From NCBI GenBank assembly GCA_023055355.1, contig JALJCS010000004.1, positions 23,505,244 through 23,569,243 on the forward strand: 64,000 nucleotides of DNA. Reading direction: 5' to 3'. Shown here one piece after another: positions 23,635 through 35,619 of this stretch (the first letter of the stretch is position 1; the number at the start of each line of letters is the position of its first letter). The position numbers and the translations under genes are program-made. Under the pieces are notes generated by a model. That model was not told the DNA's origin. It worked only from the letters and a program-made list of their open reading frames with translations, and ran no database searches. This DNA is from Agelaius tricolor. Lineage: Eukaryota; Chordata; Aves; Passeriformes; Icteridae.

Positions 23635-26064
23635 TTATTCCGTTTGTTTTATACTGCATGCTGGAATATACTGGTTCCTAAATTCAGGAATTGCCCTACC
23701 CACCTTTCATTAAAGTGGTTTCACCCAAGCACTAACAGCCTGATCCTTCTAAGAAAGCCTGTTTCTGAATTGATATCTAATTGGAGAGACTGAAAAAGCA
23801 AGTTCCCTCGACGTTTCCCATGACATTCACAGAGAAATCTTAAAATTTCTTTCTAAAATCAGCAACCTCCTCAAACACCAAAAAAAAAGAATAAAATTTC
23901 TGACTAGCTTCTCCACTAGGTTTAAATACCCATACTTAGGAAGCTAAAGCTTAAATAATCCTGTTACCTTTAATAAGGGCTTTTCAAGTAACACAGGTCA
24001 AAGTCCTCTCCTTGCTTTATCCAATAAGGATTCTCCATCAGACTCCAAAATCCTTCTTCTCTATTCTTCCTTCAAATCTGCAAATATGAGTTGTATAATC
24101 ACATAGGCAGAGGAATCTTCCTTATCGGATTCATTAACATTAGATTGGAGGAAATATGAGTGGAAAAGTCAAAACAAATTTAGCTTGTTTTTTTAATTGC
24201 ATTTACAAAAAAAGGAAAATTATTCTTCAGCTTGCCGACTCAACCATCAAATCCTAAGAGCTCTCCTAGGAGAAATGCACATGGAAACCTGGTTCTTCTC
24301 TTATTTACCCTTATTCTATATTGATGTAATTCCACTGACCTTGAACATGTTATTTTAGACTTGTCAGCAAAAAATGAGTGGAGATAAGAAAAAAGACTGT
24401 TGGGCTGAAACCATTATTCACATACTCAAATACAACCATGGGCAAGTTTTACAGTTTCCTTCTCCTCTGTAAAACTCAGCAAAATCACTGATAGTCATTC
24501 AGTCCCCTAAGATTTATGAGGACATCTCTGATACCACATTAGAAGTCTAGAGAGATGCACAGACAGGTATGAATGAGCAAAATCCCCTGGGAATTACAAT
24601 ACACCTTACATGTGAACCACCAGAATTACAAACCCTATGTAAGCAGTGAGATAAGGAGGAGCAAGCAGAGAGACCTTATTGCAAGAGAGAATAGATGGCA
24701 TCTTGGCAATGAAGAATTAAATGTAAAAATTAAATTGCTAACACTTTTATTTCCCTGTAATTATATTAATTTATTTGCAATTATTCACTGCAATAACACT
24801 GATCTCAATTAATTCATTTTGTATTAATGCTGCTATGAGAAACACTTCCAAAAGAGTTCCCTGTAATTCAGAATTAGTTAAATGTACCATTAAACCAAAA
24901 TGTGATCAGTTCATTTCTGTTGTTATTTGCAAGAACTATTGAAAAACTATTTCCTTCCATTCAGCTTTCTGAGACACTCATCAACACTGAAGTTTCTATG
25001 TCAGAGCATGCCTCTCATTTAACCTTATTCCTTGTTCAATTTTCATCCTGATGCATTGGTATTAAACCATAAATAAATGGCAAATGAACATTACTTTGGC
25101 TCCACAAAAGAGCGATCATTAAAGAAGCCTCTCATGAGGTATGAATCAGAAACAGGAAGCCCTTACTATTTTTTCACTCAAACTTCCCTGGCTGAGGAGC
25201 TGCCTGCAGGAGTATGCTCCACTTGTATGTATGTCTTGCCTTATTTTTTTCATTCTCAAACCATTTTTCCCTATTTCTCAGTAGCTTTTGTAAAATGCAC
25301 CCAGGTGTACCCAAGCAGTAGACAATATTTTTACTGACTATTACAGTATGATTTTATATAAGTTAGTTCTCAGGCTATAATTTAATCCAGAATGAGGAAG
25401 AATGAAAACAAGAAGGAAATGAAGGCAAAGAAAACAGGCACCCTGACGTCTAAAACATGTCTAATTAATAAAGTGAGGTATGCAGAGAATTTAAACCATT
25501 TATTCTAGTGACCCCTGCAGAAGATAGAGCAATGAGACTGGCAAGTTTATGTTTAGCATGCAGAGATGCACATTAATTTTTGCTGCTTCTTTTGAACAGC
25601 TCAAAGCAATTTTCCATAACCTACATCCCTGCATAACCACCTTATGCTTCTGAAAATCAGTGTGAATGTGTAAACCATAACAGGATCTGTTCTTTGTTCT
25701 TAATATTCCAAACACAGCTTCTGTTTTCTCTTATCTTTCTTTTTACCTTATTTCATTTGCTTAATTTTGTATTCTGTTTCTTGAAGGAGTCAGAGAAGTT
25801 CATGTGTCCTTAAACTGAGAATAATTACCTTTGAACTAACAGAAGTTGCTGCCCTCAGCACTGTGATAACCTGGTTGAATACAGTCTACATTACACAGTT
25901 AAGATAAGATGCTTTGTGGGTTCCAAATCTCTGCAACACAGAATTTTATGTCTTATCCTCAGGTCTGGAGTACATTTAAGACTGTTGTAAATCAGGATTG
26001 GTTCACTTATTCCACTTCCTCTACACAAGTCTACGCAACCAGAGAGATGCAATGTTTGCTTGCT

Positions 26065-26125
26065 GAAAAAGGAGGGAGGGAGGGAGGCAGGCAGGCAGGA
26101 AGGGAGGAAAGGAAAAAGGAAATAA
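26065..26125 (+). repeat. GGGA/GGCA-rich simple repeat
   Basis: Purine-rich run with consecutive GGGA units followed by GGCA units (about 26070-26100), then degenerate GGAA. It generates Gly/Arg/Glu-rich shadow frames on both strands. Confidence 0.88.
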
Positions 26126-28900
26126 GTCACTTGCATGTGCTATTTTACTATTCAAGATATTAATGCCGTTACTGAAGTCATTGGAGCTTGGTTGTTGTGA
26201 AACTCAAATGCAGAGAGAAGTGAAGAGGGTTCATATCAGGATTAAACCTTGATCAAATGCAGGAGTCCCACATTTCTAAAGAAAACCATCACATGGCAGA
26301 GCATAACCACATGTTCAAAACCCAAGGGACACATTTTTCAGAAGCCAATATCCAAAGAGATCACCATGTGCAAATTTCTGCCATCTCAAATCTGAGTCCA
26401 AAGAAAATAGCAAACAGCAGATGTTGCTACTGGCATAAGTACATCACAAGCTATGGCTTGCCCTCCAGATTCGGGGTGTTCATGATGTCCTTGAAGACTG
26501 CTCTAGAAAAGGAGTAAAAAAGAGAAGAGGGACCCAAACAGCAGTATAACTCTAAAATCAATAGCACATAAAATCATTTTTGCAGAAAAAATAACATGCT
26601 TTAAATCACATAATACCTTGGGCCCAGTCCATGGTGATCTAGGCAACTATTGATTTCTGCACAGTTTATGCTGACATATCATTAGCTAAAAGCCCAGTCA
26701 AGAATTCAGAAAGAATGCTAAAAGTGTTAGATTTATCCTGACTGTGGCATTATTAACAACAGCACCTTGTGATTTATACTGGTGTGAGAGGGAAAAACCC
26801 TGTAATACAGACACACAACAACTGAGCAGCCAAAGATAATGAGAACAGTAGGCTCTCTTTGCTATAAGGCTAACTCAGAAAAACAAAAACATATGTTATT
26901 TTATATTAATTTTCATAATTTTTGTTTGAACAAGGGGATGAATAAATGAGAGAAAATAACAGTTTAAGGTGGCAAAGGAAAAAAGAGAACTGACTCAAGA
27001 AAAAACAAAATTAATGCCAGGAATAATTTCCTGTCTCTGAAATCTGGTTAGTTCTGGCCTAGCACTCAAAAAAAAGACTACATGAAGTTCATGGATGTGA
27101 TGCTGAGAATAATCTTAAATCATCAGAAAGGTAATATCTGCATTATCAACTACTTCTAGGACTAGAAAAGAAAGAAATGGCTCAACAGTGTTGAGAAAAA
27201 AAATGTTGGCACAGCATGCTTCTTGTTAAAGCCAAATTAATAAGAGGCCTTCAAAGAAATGAGCTCAGAAAATGAGAGAGAATTGTGCCTAGTCTTAATC
27301 AAAAGCCTCTATATTACCAAAATAAACACAAACTGACTCCCAAGGCCACCTTATCCCAAGACTCCCTGTGCCACCTAATCTCTACTGAATCCATAACACA
27401 CAGAATAGCCCCAAAACATGTATCCATGTAGAGCCTCAAGAATGATCAAGAAGGATTGAGTTCACATCTTTTATGTGTTCCTATTCCCTCCCAGACTGCA
27501 AAATTTAGCGTACAGTTATCAATTAGTATAATTGAGGAAGGAAAAAAGAAAGAAAACAAAAATAGCAGGTCACCTGTAAAAGAAAAGAAGAAATTATGTT
27601 TAATGTACTAATATTTCATCTTTGACAGGCAGTACAAAGAAACAATGCAACTAGAAAGTAAAAAGTAGCAAAAGAAAACACTTTTGCTTTTCTAGTATTC
27701 CTTCAAAAGAGGAAAGAAGGTTTTTAAATTCAGATAGAGCAAAAAAAGTGTTCTACAAACACAGAGGTATGTTGGGTAAATTAATCAATGTAGCTATTTC
27801 TTTAAAGGTCTTTCTTTGAGATACTTAAATCAAAAAGCAAACAAGCCATCTTGTCCCTTGAAGTTTATTGCAGCAGCTTATCAGCAAGGAGGAAAAAGTA
27901 TGTGGAAGAAGAAAGGAATATTTAAAGTAAAAGACCAGCACTCTCAATCAGTAAAATATTTTATTTATAAGTATAGAAGGATGCATAGTCCTGCTTCAGT
28001 TTGGAAATCTAATTTCAGTTTTGAGACAGGATGTGAAATTTTATTTTTTTTTAAACCTTAATACCACTTTCTGCTGAAGCTGCTGCCAGTATATTTGTTA
28101 AAAACTGTTTGAACTCTATTTCTGCCAAATACACAGTATTTTCGAGGTGTACGTCAAGCATTTCAACATTGCCATCTCTCTTAATAGAAATTTGCAGGAA
28201 TTCCAAGCAATGCAGAAGCCCTCTTTAACAATGTGGATGATGCAAAACAAATAGTAGCCCAAAAGATCAAAATCACAGTCTTCCTTTCTGGTAAGAACCT
28301 CTGAAAAGGTGGATTCTCCAAGCCATCCCTCTTCTGCAAACCAAGCAATAGTGACAGTGGAGTTCCTACAAACAACAGTAAACAATATATTGGGATAAAT
28401 ATAATATTCAGATTATAAATTATTAGTTGAAGTGTCCTTAAAACAAACATTGATTTTTCCAGCCTTACAATCAAAAAAAAATATTATTATATTTAGTCAT
28501 ACAAATGTTGTTACTGAAAATGGTAAGGGAAAGCATGTAAAATAAATAGCTCTAAGACATACTAAGTGATTTTTTTCACTGTGGTATTGTTGTTGTTTCA
28601 TATGTATACTGGGTAAAGGTTTAAACCAAAAATATAATACTAATTGTCATAGGGAAAGTTCAAAATTTTTTTTATGCAAAAATCCAAGAAATAAGGTTGA
28701 ATTTTGGATCTGGGAGAGAATTCTAGGAAGGCTAACGCACCAGTTAAGTCAGTTTTAAAACAGAGATCATATTGTATCCACATATTAATGGCTCTAGCTG
28801 CCAGTGAGTTAAAAAGAATGCAGAAAGCAATGCATGTATCTATAACAAAAATGATTTTATACATTATTTGCAAATTTTGACGTGGCTTGTGACATTCAAA

Positions 28901-28990
28901 GACTCATAGAATGTTAAGGGATTGGAATGGACCTTAAAGATCACTACTCCCAACTTCCCCTGCCACAGCCAGGGCCACCTCCTACTAGAA
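28901..28990 (-). mobile_element. CR1 LINE 3' stub
   Basis: 'actcatagaatgttaaggga' followed by 'ttggaatggaccttaaagat' and 'gccacagccagggccacctc' is the antisense CR1 3' end, about 90 bases long. It is severely 5'-truncated and carries no ORF. Confidence 0.85.
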
Positions 28991-31063
28991 AGTTCCATTC
29001 TTCCTCCTATTTCTTCTGAAAAAGGCAGGAATATTTCTTCACCAGATCCAAGGAACTTCTATAGATAATATGGATCAACTGTCAAACAAGCAATCTCCCA
29101 TATGGAAATAGTTGTTTCTTACAAAAGTTAGGTCATTATGTGCACTTTAAAGGATGCTGGTTTTCTTCTGATTCTTTGTTTCATCTTTTCATTAATCATC
29201 TAATTCAGGATCTCCTTTCTAGCAAGTGCTAACTAAGAGAAAGGTATTTCCAACAGTATATAAGTTGTTGGGAGAAGTTCAGAGAACAATCTACATGCTC
29301 ACTACCAGAGGAAGATGCAACAGGAAAGTTCACCAAAATCTAAAGCCTGGGAGAGCCTTCCAATGCAGTTCAGAGCAGAAAGTTGTCAGTAGCTTTGCTA
29401 TTTTCCATTTAATGGATAGGCAGTATTGACAGTCACAGTGTCTATTAAGTTGTGTTATTAAAGTGTACATGACGCTCTGCAAGATCACAAGATGAAAACA
29501 TTCCCTGATTTCAGTTATCTATCTTATTCAGCAGGCAATAGCTCATGTAAGAGAAATGACTGGTGAGAAAAGAGACTTACTGCTAGTCTTTGTTGGAGCA
29601 AAGAGATAAAGGCAAAGGTTGAAAGCAAGCACAGGGTAAGATAACATTAGGTGCTGACAAGAACTAAGTCATAGAGCACTTAGAAACAATAGGTCTTACA
29701 GATGCAGTCCTAAGGCAAAAAAGCAGAAATGGAGGAGTGATCAGGCAAATCAAGAAATGAAGAGTCTGAAAAGTGTCTTTTTCTTCCTGAAGTAGAAAAG
29801 CAGGAAGAAAAATGTGAGGCATTGAAGGGAAGTTATAGTGATGAGGGAGATGGAAAGATCAAAAGGAGATCTGATCAGCAAAAGACATGGAATCAGAATA
29901 TTAGAGTGAAATAGGAAATTGTCTGATTTTCCCTCAAATACCTCTAAAAGCATGCCAAGGTCATGCCAGAAACTCTTAGATGCAGATAAAACCACCTGCT
30001 TCTTAATTTAAAAAAAAAAATCAGTTTGTACAATGAAAAGATAGTGAACTGAAAATGTAGGGAAGGTCTTTGGGGTAAAAGCAGCCTACTCGCTATCATG
30101 GGAAGTATTTATGGGTTACCTGGTTTTGCCCAAGATTTTTCAGACAGAAGTACATACATATTTACTATTTAAAGCTTCCATCATAAATGCAATCCATGGG
30201 AAACTGCACCTACATGAACAGTAAGCCCTTACTTTGGTTCACAGTGAATATATGCAAAGAGAACATGTCTAGACTTTTCCAACATATAGCTACCTAGATA
30301 TTCCTTATAAATATTAGGAATCTCAGAAAAAATACAGACCTTCCTCATAGTCTCCCAAGATAGAATTATGAGACAGAAAGAGAAATACATGTCTAGGGAA
30401 CTCCAGACATCTTGTAGTCTTCTTAATGTCAGATTTATATTTGTATAAATATTGCTGCTATGTACTTTCAATGTGTTTTCCAAAGTTTTCCTGCCTATAA
30501 ACAGACTCAGTTTATCACTGGAAAAATATTTCATAATATTTTTTGCAAATTTTAAGTACCTAGAACAGGTACCCAGAGACCATAGAAATTCAGAGGGAAG
30601 CACAGATTTTGGATTGGCAAAATTGAAATAAGACTCTATTTTGGCATTCAGCCTTTTCTTTCTTTTCTTTCTTAGTAATAGGAGAGTGGAAGAGTTACAG
30701 ACAGTGCAGATTTTCTATGGAAGGACATTCCTGAATGAAAACACAAATGACTGGAAATATTTTCATTGGCAAGTATGCCAAAAAATGGTTTTACATAGAC
30801 ACAGAAAGAATCTTCACAACAGATTTCCATGTTGCCCACGACAAAGTTAAATCCAGCACATCTTTAAAAATAGGTGAAGAGTTGTTTACACGCAAACTTT
30901 AAAATACACCGACATAGACAAAGAGCATCAAAGCAGAGCAGAGAGACACAAGTATTACAATCAAACCTAAACCAAATTGTAAAGAAATGTGCTTTAGAGC
31001 AACTAAGATATAAAAGTCCTGAACATATGAGGTCTGGAAATTACCAAGAAATACCTTGCTCAA
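28991..31063. other. Noncoding DNA between two CR1 stubs
   Basis: No repeat family is recognised. A 124-codon minus-strand frame (30229-30603) is the longest; it shows no domain, is rich in AT-driven codons (Leu, Ile, Lys, Tyr, Phe) and lacks supporting splice context. Confidence 0.45.
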
Positions 31064-31132
31064 TGCAGGGGGTTTGAATTAGATGACCTTTACAGATTCC
31101 TTCCAACACAAAATATTCTATGACTCTATGAT
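31064..31132 (+). mobile_element. CR1 LINE 3' tail stub
   Basis: 'gcagggggtttgaattagat' followed by 'ccttccaacac' and 'attctatgactctatgat' is the sense CR1 3' end with its terminal octamer-like repeats. About 70 bases, plus strand, too short to hold coding sequence. Confidence 0.85.
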
Positions 31133-32210
31133 CTTAAAAGCCTAGATCTAAGTCATAATATTGTAGAAAAAAATAAAAATATTATCTATGTACTTCTAAT
31201 AGTACAGAAATGCATCTTTAAAATATTATCTTGAGAGTAAATTTGAGATAGAAAGAGAGATTTGTTTTGACTCCTCCAACTATGTTTCCCATAGCATAAA
31301 AAATTCTATTAAGAGGAAAGGAAAATGGTATAAATAGTATAGATACTATTGTTGGAGCACAGGTAAAGGGCAAGCCCAGTGATCTCATAACTTTAACCAG
31401 ACAGATCAGTTCTTTGATGATCACACCCTCCTGACTACATTCTATTGAACTTTGCACAAGGAACAGAGAAACCTAGAGAGCAGTTTTATACTGTGTGGCT
31501 CTTGATGCAGATCATCTTCAGTATCCTAGTCATGAATGCCACCTTCAGCTTCCAGCTTCACTCTTGCACACGTACTATTTATTCCCATTATGCAAATACA
31601 CATTTTGCAAGCATATGAAAATGACTGCTTTCAAATATACGTGAATTATACTAAAATTATCAGTGGACAACTATTCTCAAGCAATATGAATGTATGTCAC
31701 TTTCCTTTATCAAATGAAATCCACTTTACTGATAACCTTAAAGAATCAACATTTTCCTAACATTGTTTACATATAAGATAATTCTATGCCTCCATCTGAT
31801 TAAAGAACATAATTTAATACCTATTCTGCTTTTTTCTAACATTTTTTGATTATCTGTTCTTTGTGGAATTCATTCCACCTTGTTTTGATCTCATTTCAAT
31901 TTGAGCAGGTTAAAATTTCAAAATTAGTGCAGGTTGAATAGATTTAATCATTTTTCAGATTGGATAATTAACTCAGAAAAAAGGCATTTTGTCCAACTTT
32001 GCAAGAAACTTTGAGAAGATGATTAAAAACATAAATATGGAGAGCATGAGTTTGAAGTAGTACATGACAACCCCACCAGAACTAAATTAAGAGAGAAGGA
32101 TCTGGCCATGGTCCTAACATGGGAGTCCAGAATACTACAGCAAGCTGGCAGTCACACAGACATGTTCATATAACCATAGATGTATTTACAGGTAACTTTT
32201 TTCCTTAGGG

Positions 32211-32275
32211 AGAATGGAATGGAATGGAATGGAATGGAATGGAATGGAATGGAATGGAATGGAATGGAATGGAAT
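32211..32275 (+). repeat. (GGAAT) microsatellite, 12 perfect units
   Basis: Twelve perfect GGAAT copies at 32216-32275, preceded by one imperfect unit (agaat). The same pentamer makes up classical satellites in other vertebrates. Its purity suggests recent expansion or ongoing slippage, and length polymorphism between individuals is likely. Confidence 0.97.
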
Positions 32276-32689
32276 ATTACATGTGAAAGGGATTCACAAT
32301 GTTCTTCTGCACTAACTGCCAATGTTGCCATATTGTCTTAAATTCACAGAAGTTTAATTTGTAAACTACCATCAGGCTCTCTCTTGTAAGTGAGCTCGCT
32401 CTTCTGCAGAAAATGCGTTCTATCCCAAACTGCCCTGCATCTGTTGTCTTTGCAGGAATAGACCAGGCAAATTACCACCTCTGCCAGCAGGAGAGAATGC
32501 ATTTCTTTACATGCACCTTACCTGCCTGCCTTTAAGTGTGATGTGTAAAGACAAAGGTGTGTGCAGTCTGGAATACCAACATGACAGTGCATCCATCCCC
32601 TCCATGAATGATCAAATGTCAGTGTCAACTTAATCAAAAAATGGAATTTATTAATAAACAAGAGGCCAGCCTTTAACATGGTTTTTAAT

Positions 32690-33360
32690 CTTCACGTGGT
32701 TATGCAACAGAAATAAATACAGCATCTTCACAATGTACTGAGTACCAGTTTGGCAGGTTAACAGGTGTGGGACAAGTGAATGAGGAGTAGAAATGCTACT
32801 TATCAGAGAACATATTGAAGAGAAAGCTCATTTTTCATAAATTATGGGCTTTTTATTGCTGGTAATGGAGAGAATATTAAAGTGAAGTCTATATTTCAGA
32901 AATGGGAAGACCAAATGATTTAAAACCTGTTTTATAATGACCTGCCTGGGAGTGAAGAATCAATTTCTTTTACAGCAAGAATCTGTTAATATCATGGGAG
33001 TGAGGAACATAAGACAATGAGGAAAAGAAAGGACAGATCCTTTGTCCCATCTATATTTTCATTTGTTTAATTACAGACACTGCTGTCATTATTTCTGTAC
33101 TACTTTTAAAGCAAAGAAATTATTTTTAAAAAAAGAAACATGCTTAAAATTTATAAAATACTATTAAAAGAAGTGTGGTTACAATGTTTTGCAAGCTGTC
33201 TTTTTATTAACAAACTACAGGTGGTACATTTCTTTCAGAAATTTAGCCTGCTTAATTGGACTGATGCTCTTCTGTAATTCTGAAAATTATCCCCAGTACA
33301 ATATCATAAAGCTCAATTTCCTTATGGCAATATAGACCAAAACTATTGCCATAAGCTACC
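32690..33360. other. Conserved-noncoding-like block (candidate)
   Basis: Repeat-free, with TAAT/ATTA cores and a perfect hairpin at its right end. It resembles an ancient regulatory or structural element, but only an alignment to other birds could show this. Confidence 0.22.
33321..33355. repeat. Perfect 12-bp inverted repeat with 11-nt loop
   Basis: Left arm 33321-33332 (cttatggcaata), loop 33333-33343 (tagaccaaaac), right arm 33344-33355 (tattgccataag). All 12 pairs match. Too short for a typical microRNA precursor, and no extended pairing flanks it. Confidence 0.92.
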
Positions 33361-33484
33361 AAAAGCTTTTTAATGTGATTTCTGTCTCAGCACTGGGGGT
33401 GCTGGATTCTCCTTCCTAAAGTCACAATACTGATCTTCACACTAAAGCACGCTGAGTTTTGACAATTTTCTTGCTCTTTTTCAG

Positions 33485-33748
33485 GCATTAGAGAAAACAG
33501 AGGCCAGAGCTCACCAGCACTGCTGCTTGCAGTGTGTTCTGCAAGTCAAAGGTCTGCCATCCAACACCAAGATTCACCTCTTCAACATCCCCTGGCATTC
33601 CTGCACGGTTGCATGTGGACAGTGTCTTCATCCTTTGACACTGGTGGGTTCAGGGGGTATCTTGCACCAGGGATAACCAGGCTGTGTTCATCCTGATGAC
33701 TCAGCAGACACCATAAGCAGAAGATGCCAGACCTCTTCCTCCCAAAAG
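33485..33748 (+). other. Weak candidate 264-nt exon
   Basis: The acceptor 'tcttgctctttttcag' ends at 33484 and a modest donor (aaaag|gtacat) follows at about 33749. The frame from 33485 is open for 62 codons only, then TAA, so as an internal coding exon it fails; it could be a terminal or noncoding exon. GC content is higher than the surroundings. Confidence 0.15.
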
Positions 33749-35178
33749 GTACATCTAGGAAAACAGAGAACTAAACATTTTTCACTATCTATTTCCCTAA
33801 ATTCTGTTTCCTTCTGATTTTTCATAATTTTCATACTTATCTAATCCCATTTTCTCCAATAATCAGTATTCCATAACTCTTTCCTGCTCTGAATCATAAT
33901 TTTTAATGCATTTGGACAAAATTGAAGGAAAAATCTAGTCTTATTAATGATAGGGGATGTAAAAAGTCCTAGGCCCACACACCACCTATACCGACACTTC
34001 ACAAAGGATATCTGAGGCACATAAAACTGGCCTTCCAAGCAACATTGAAACAGAACAAAATGTTATTTCCACAGCATTGTGGGTCTAAGCAGAGAGACAA
34101 TTAAATGCTACTAACAGTACCTGAGTAAGATCTGATGACCTTTGTGCAAAACTCTGCAAGAGAATTTTTTAAGACATGATTTTATATTAAATAATAGATT
34201 TTACAGATATTGTATGTCACCTTATTAAATTCCCTATTTCTGCTTGCTATAAGGAAGCATAAGGCAAAACAAAACCGTCAAAAATTGTGTGAGACAATGA
34301 AAATCTTCCTTGTGGTGGTCAAACAACAAGTCTGTCAGAAGGATATGTATCTGTCCTTGTGCTGAGCAAATAAAGAAGAATTGCAGTCCCTCTTTCCACT
34401 CATAGCAGAACGATAGAAAAGGCTTTACAGAAGTACAATACTCTGCAAGGTTCTTTTTATTTTTACCACACACTCCCATATCTTTGCAAAAATTCAAAAC
34501 CAGCTATAAAACTCCAGCCATACTGAATATTAGATATGTAAAGTTGACATTCTTGCTAGGCATATGTTTCTAATTATTATCCTTTGGATTTTAAAAAGTT
34601 CTGTAAACTTAAAATTATTAATATAAATCCATAAATTGCAAATGGTAATCATCAGGATATCAAAAGCAACATGTAAATGTCTTGTCTAGTTGTTAAAACA
34701 ACTAGAAAGCAAAGACAGCATTTATATGAGCTAAGTTAATTTTTTCAGGAATACTGCTCACAATAACATCATGTTAGCACATGAAAGAACTTCACGTTTT
34801 ATAAAAGATACTTATTTCCTAATGAGAAATAGGAGATATATCTTGCAGAAAGTTTTCAGTGAAGTAGACATTTAAGGAGAAGACTGAAGGCTTAATACTA
34901 CAAAGAGATTATTTGGACTTCAGCCACATGCAACAGCACAAAATTCACCATCTCCCAACAAAAACAGATCACAGCAACGACAGGTTAGAGTAGGTCAGAT
35001 CCTAATCACATGGCAGTACCAAAATTTGATGCCATTTAATAGGTGCATTGGTTTGCATGGCTTGGGCTTTGGTGGGGAGCAAAGAAGCTAGCCACGGAAG
35101 TGATTTTCTGTGAGAAGCTTCCTCCATGCCTGGCAAAGCCAATCTCCAGCTGGCTCTAAGAATAGACATGCTGCTAGG

Positions 35179-35222
35179 CCAATGAGAGAAGTCAGTTACT
35201 CCTCTGTGATGCCATATTTAAG
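35179..35222 (+). promoter_or_regulatory. LTR promoter boxes: CCAAT and TATA-like
   Basis: CCAAT at 35179-35183 and a TATA-like 'catatttaag' at 35213-35222 lie about 30 bases apart, in the position and orientation expected for the U3 promoter of the plus-strand LTR. Whether it is active is unknown. Confidence 0.5.
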
Positions 35223-35284
35223 AAGGAAATCAAAAGTTCTTCTTTTCCGAGGGATGAGGAGGCTCTGTGACCAGGGCCACCTGG

Positions 35285-35515
35285 TCGCTGCCACCTCAGC
35301 ATGGCCAGCAGTGAACTGTGCCTGCCTGGCCACTTCTAGCCTGCCGTGCCACCAACAGAAAGGCAGGGGTGGCGGTAGCAGCTTCTCTTTCCCGCACAGC
35401 CACACAGCCACATGGCTGCCATGGCTGCAGACATCTCGGCAGGATCTGCAGTGAACTGTGCCTGCTTGGCCACTTTTAGCCAGCTGTGCTGCAGGCAGAA
35501 GGGCAGGGAGAGTGT
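35285..35515 (+). repeat. 140-bp tandem duplication inside the LTR
   Basis: The motif 'gtgaactgtgcctgc' occurs at 35311 and again at 35451, exactly 140 bases later. The following ~60 bases also match ('ggccacttctagcc' versus 'ggccacttttagcc', then 'agaaaggcaggg' versus 'agaagggcaggg'). Differences between copies show that the duplication is older than the most recent mutations, so it may be part of the LTR family rather than specific to this copy. Confidence 0.75.
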
Positions 35516-35564
35516 GAGTGGCGTCTCCTTGCTGGCATCCCACAGCAAGAGTGGAGCTGAATGG

Positions 35565-35619
35565 TGCCAGCACTGTGGTGGCCAGAACTGCCCACACAGT
35601 GCTGGCAGGCCACGTGGCC
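35565..35619. repeat. 13-bp perfect inverted repeat plus 12-bp palindrome in the LTR
   Basis: Arms 35565-35577 (tgccagcactgtg) and 35595-35607 (cacagtgctggca) pair fully around a 17-nt loop. They are followed at once by the palindrome ggccacgtggcc (35608-35619), which contains the E-box CACGTG. It could form a stem in LTR RNA. Confidence 0.85.

Larger units (their letters stand above)
15005..28900. other. 13.9 kb noncoding DNA without recognised transposons
   Basis: AT-rich DNA with no recognised CR1, LTR or RNA gene. It contains conserved-element-like blocks (16640-17460), a short tandem duplication (18087-18135), a long pyrimidine-rich stretch (20410-20694), a 15-A run (23620-23634) and a GGGA/GGCA-rich run (26065-26125). 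The longest open frame is 127 codons (19035-19418, plus); it has no domain and is near chance expectation. Confidence 0.45.
31133..35043. other. Noncoding DNA with satellite-like array and hairpin
   Basis: Contains the (GGAAT) array, the 33321-33355 hairpin and a weak candidate exon, each listed separately. Otherwise AT-rich, single-copy and without recognised genes. Confidence 0.45.

Noticed and set aside
26257..26517. 86-codon plus-strand frame rich in His
   Set aside because: No known motif; flanking sequence shows no promoter or splice signals.
30229..30603. 124-codon minus-strand frame
   Set aside because: AT-driven composition, no domain, no splice context, no homology recognised.
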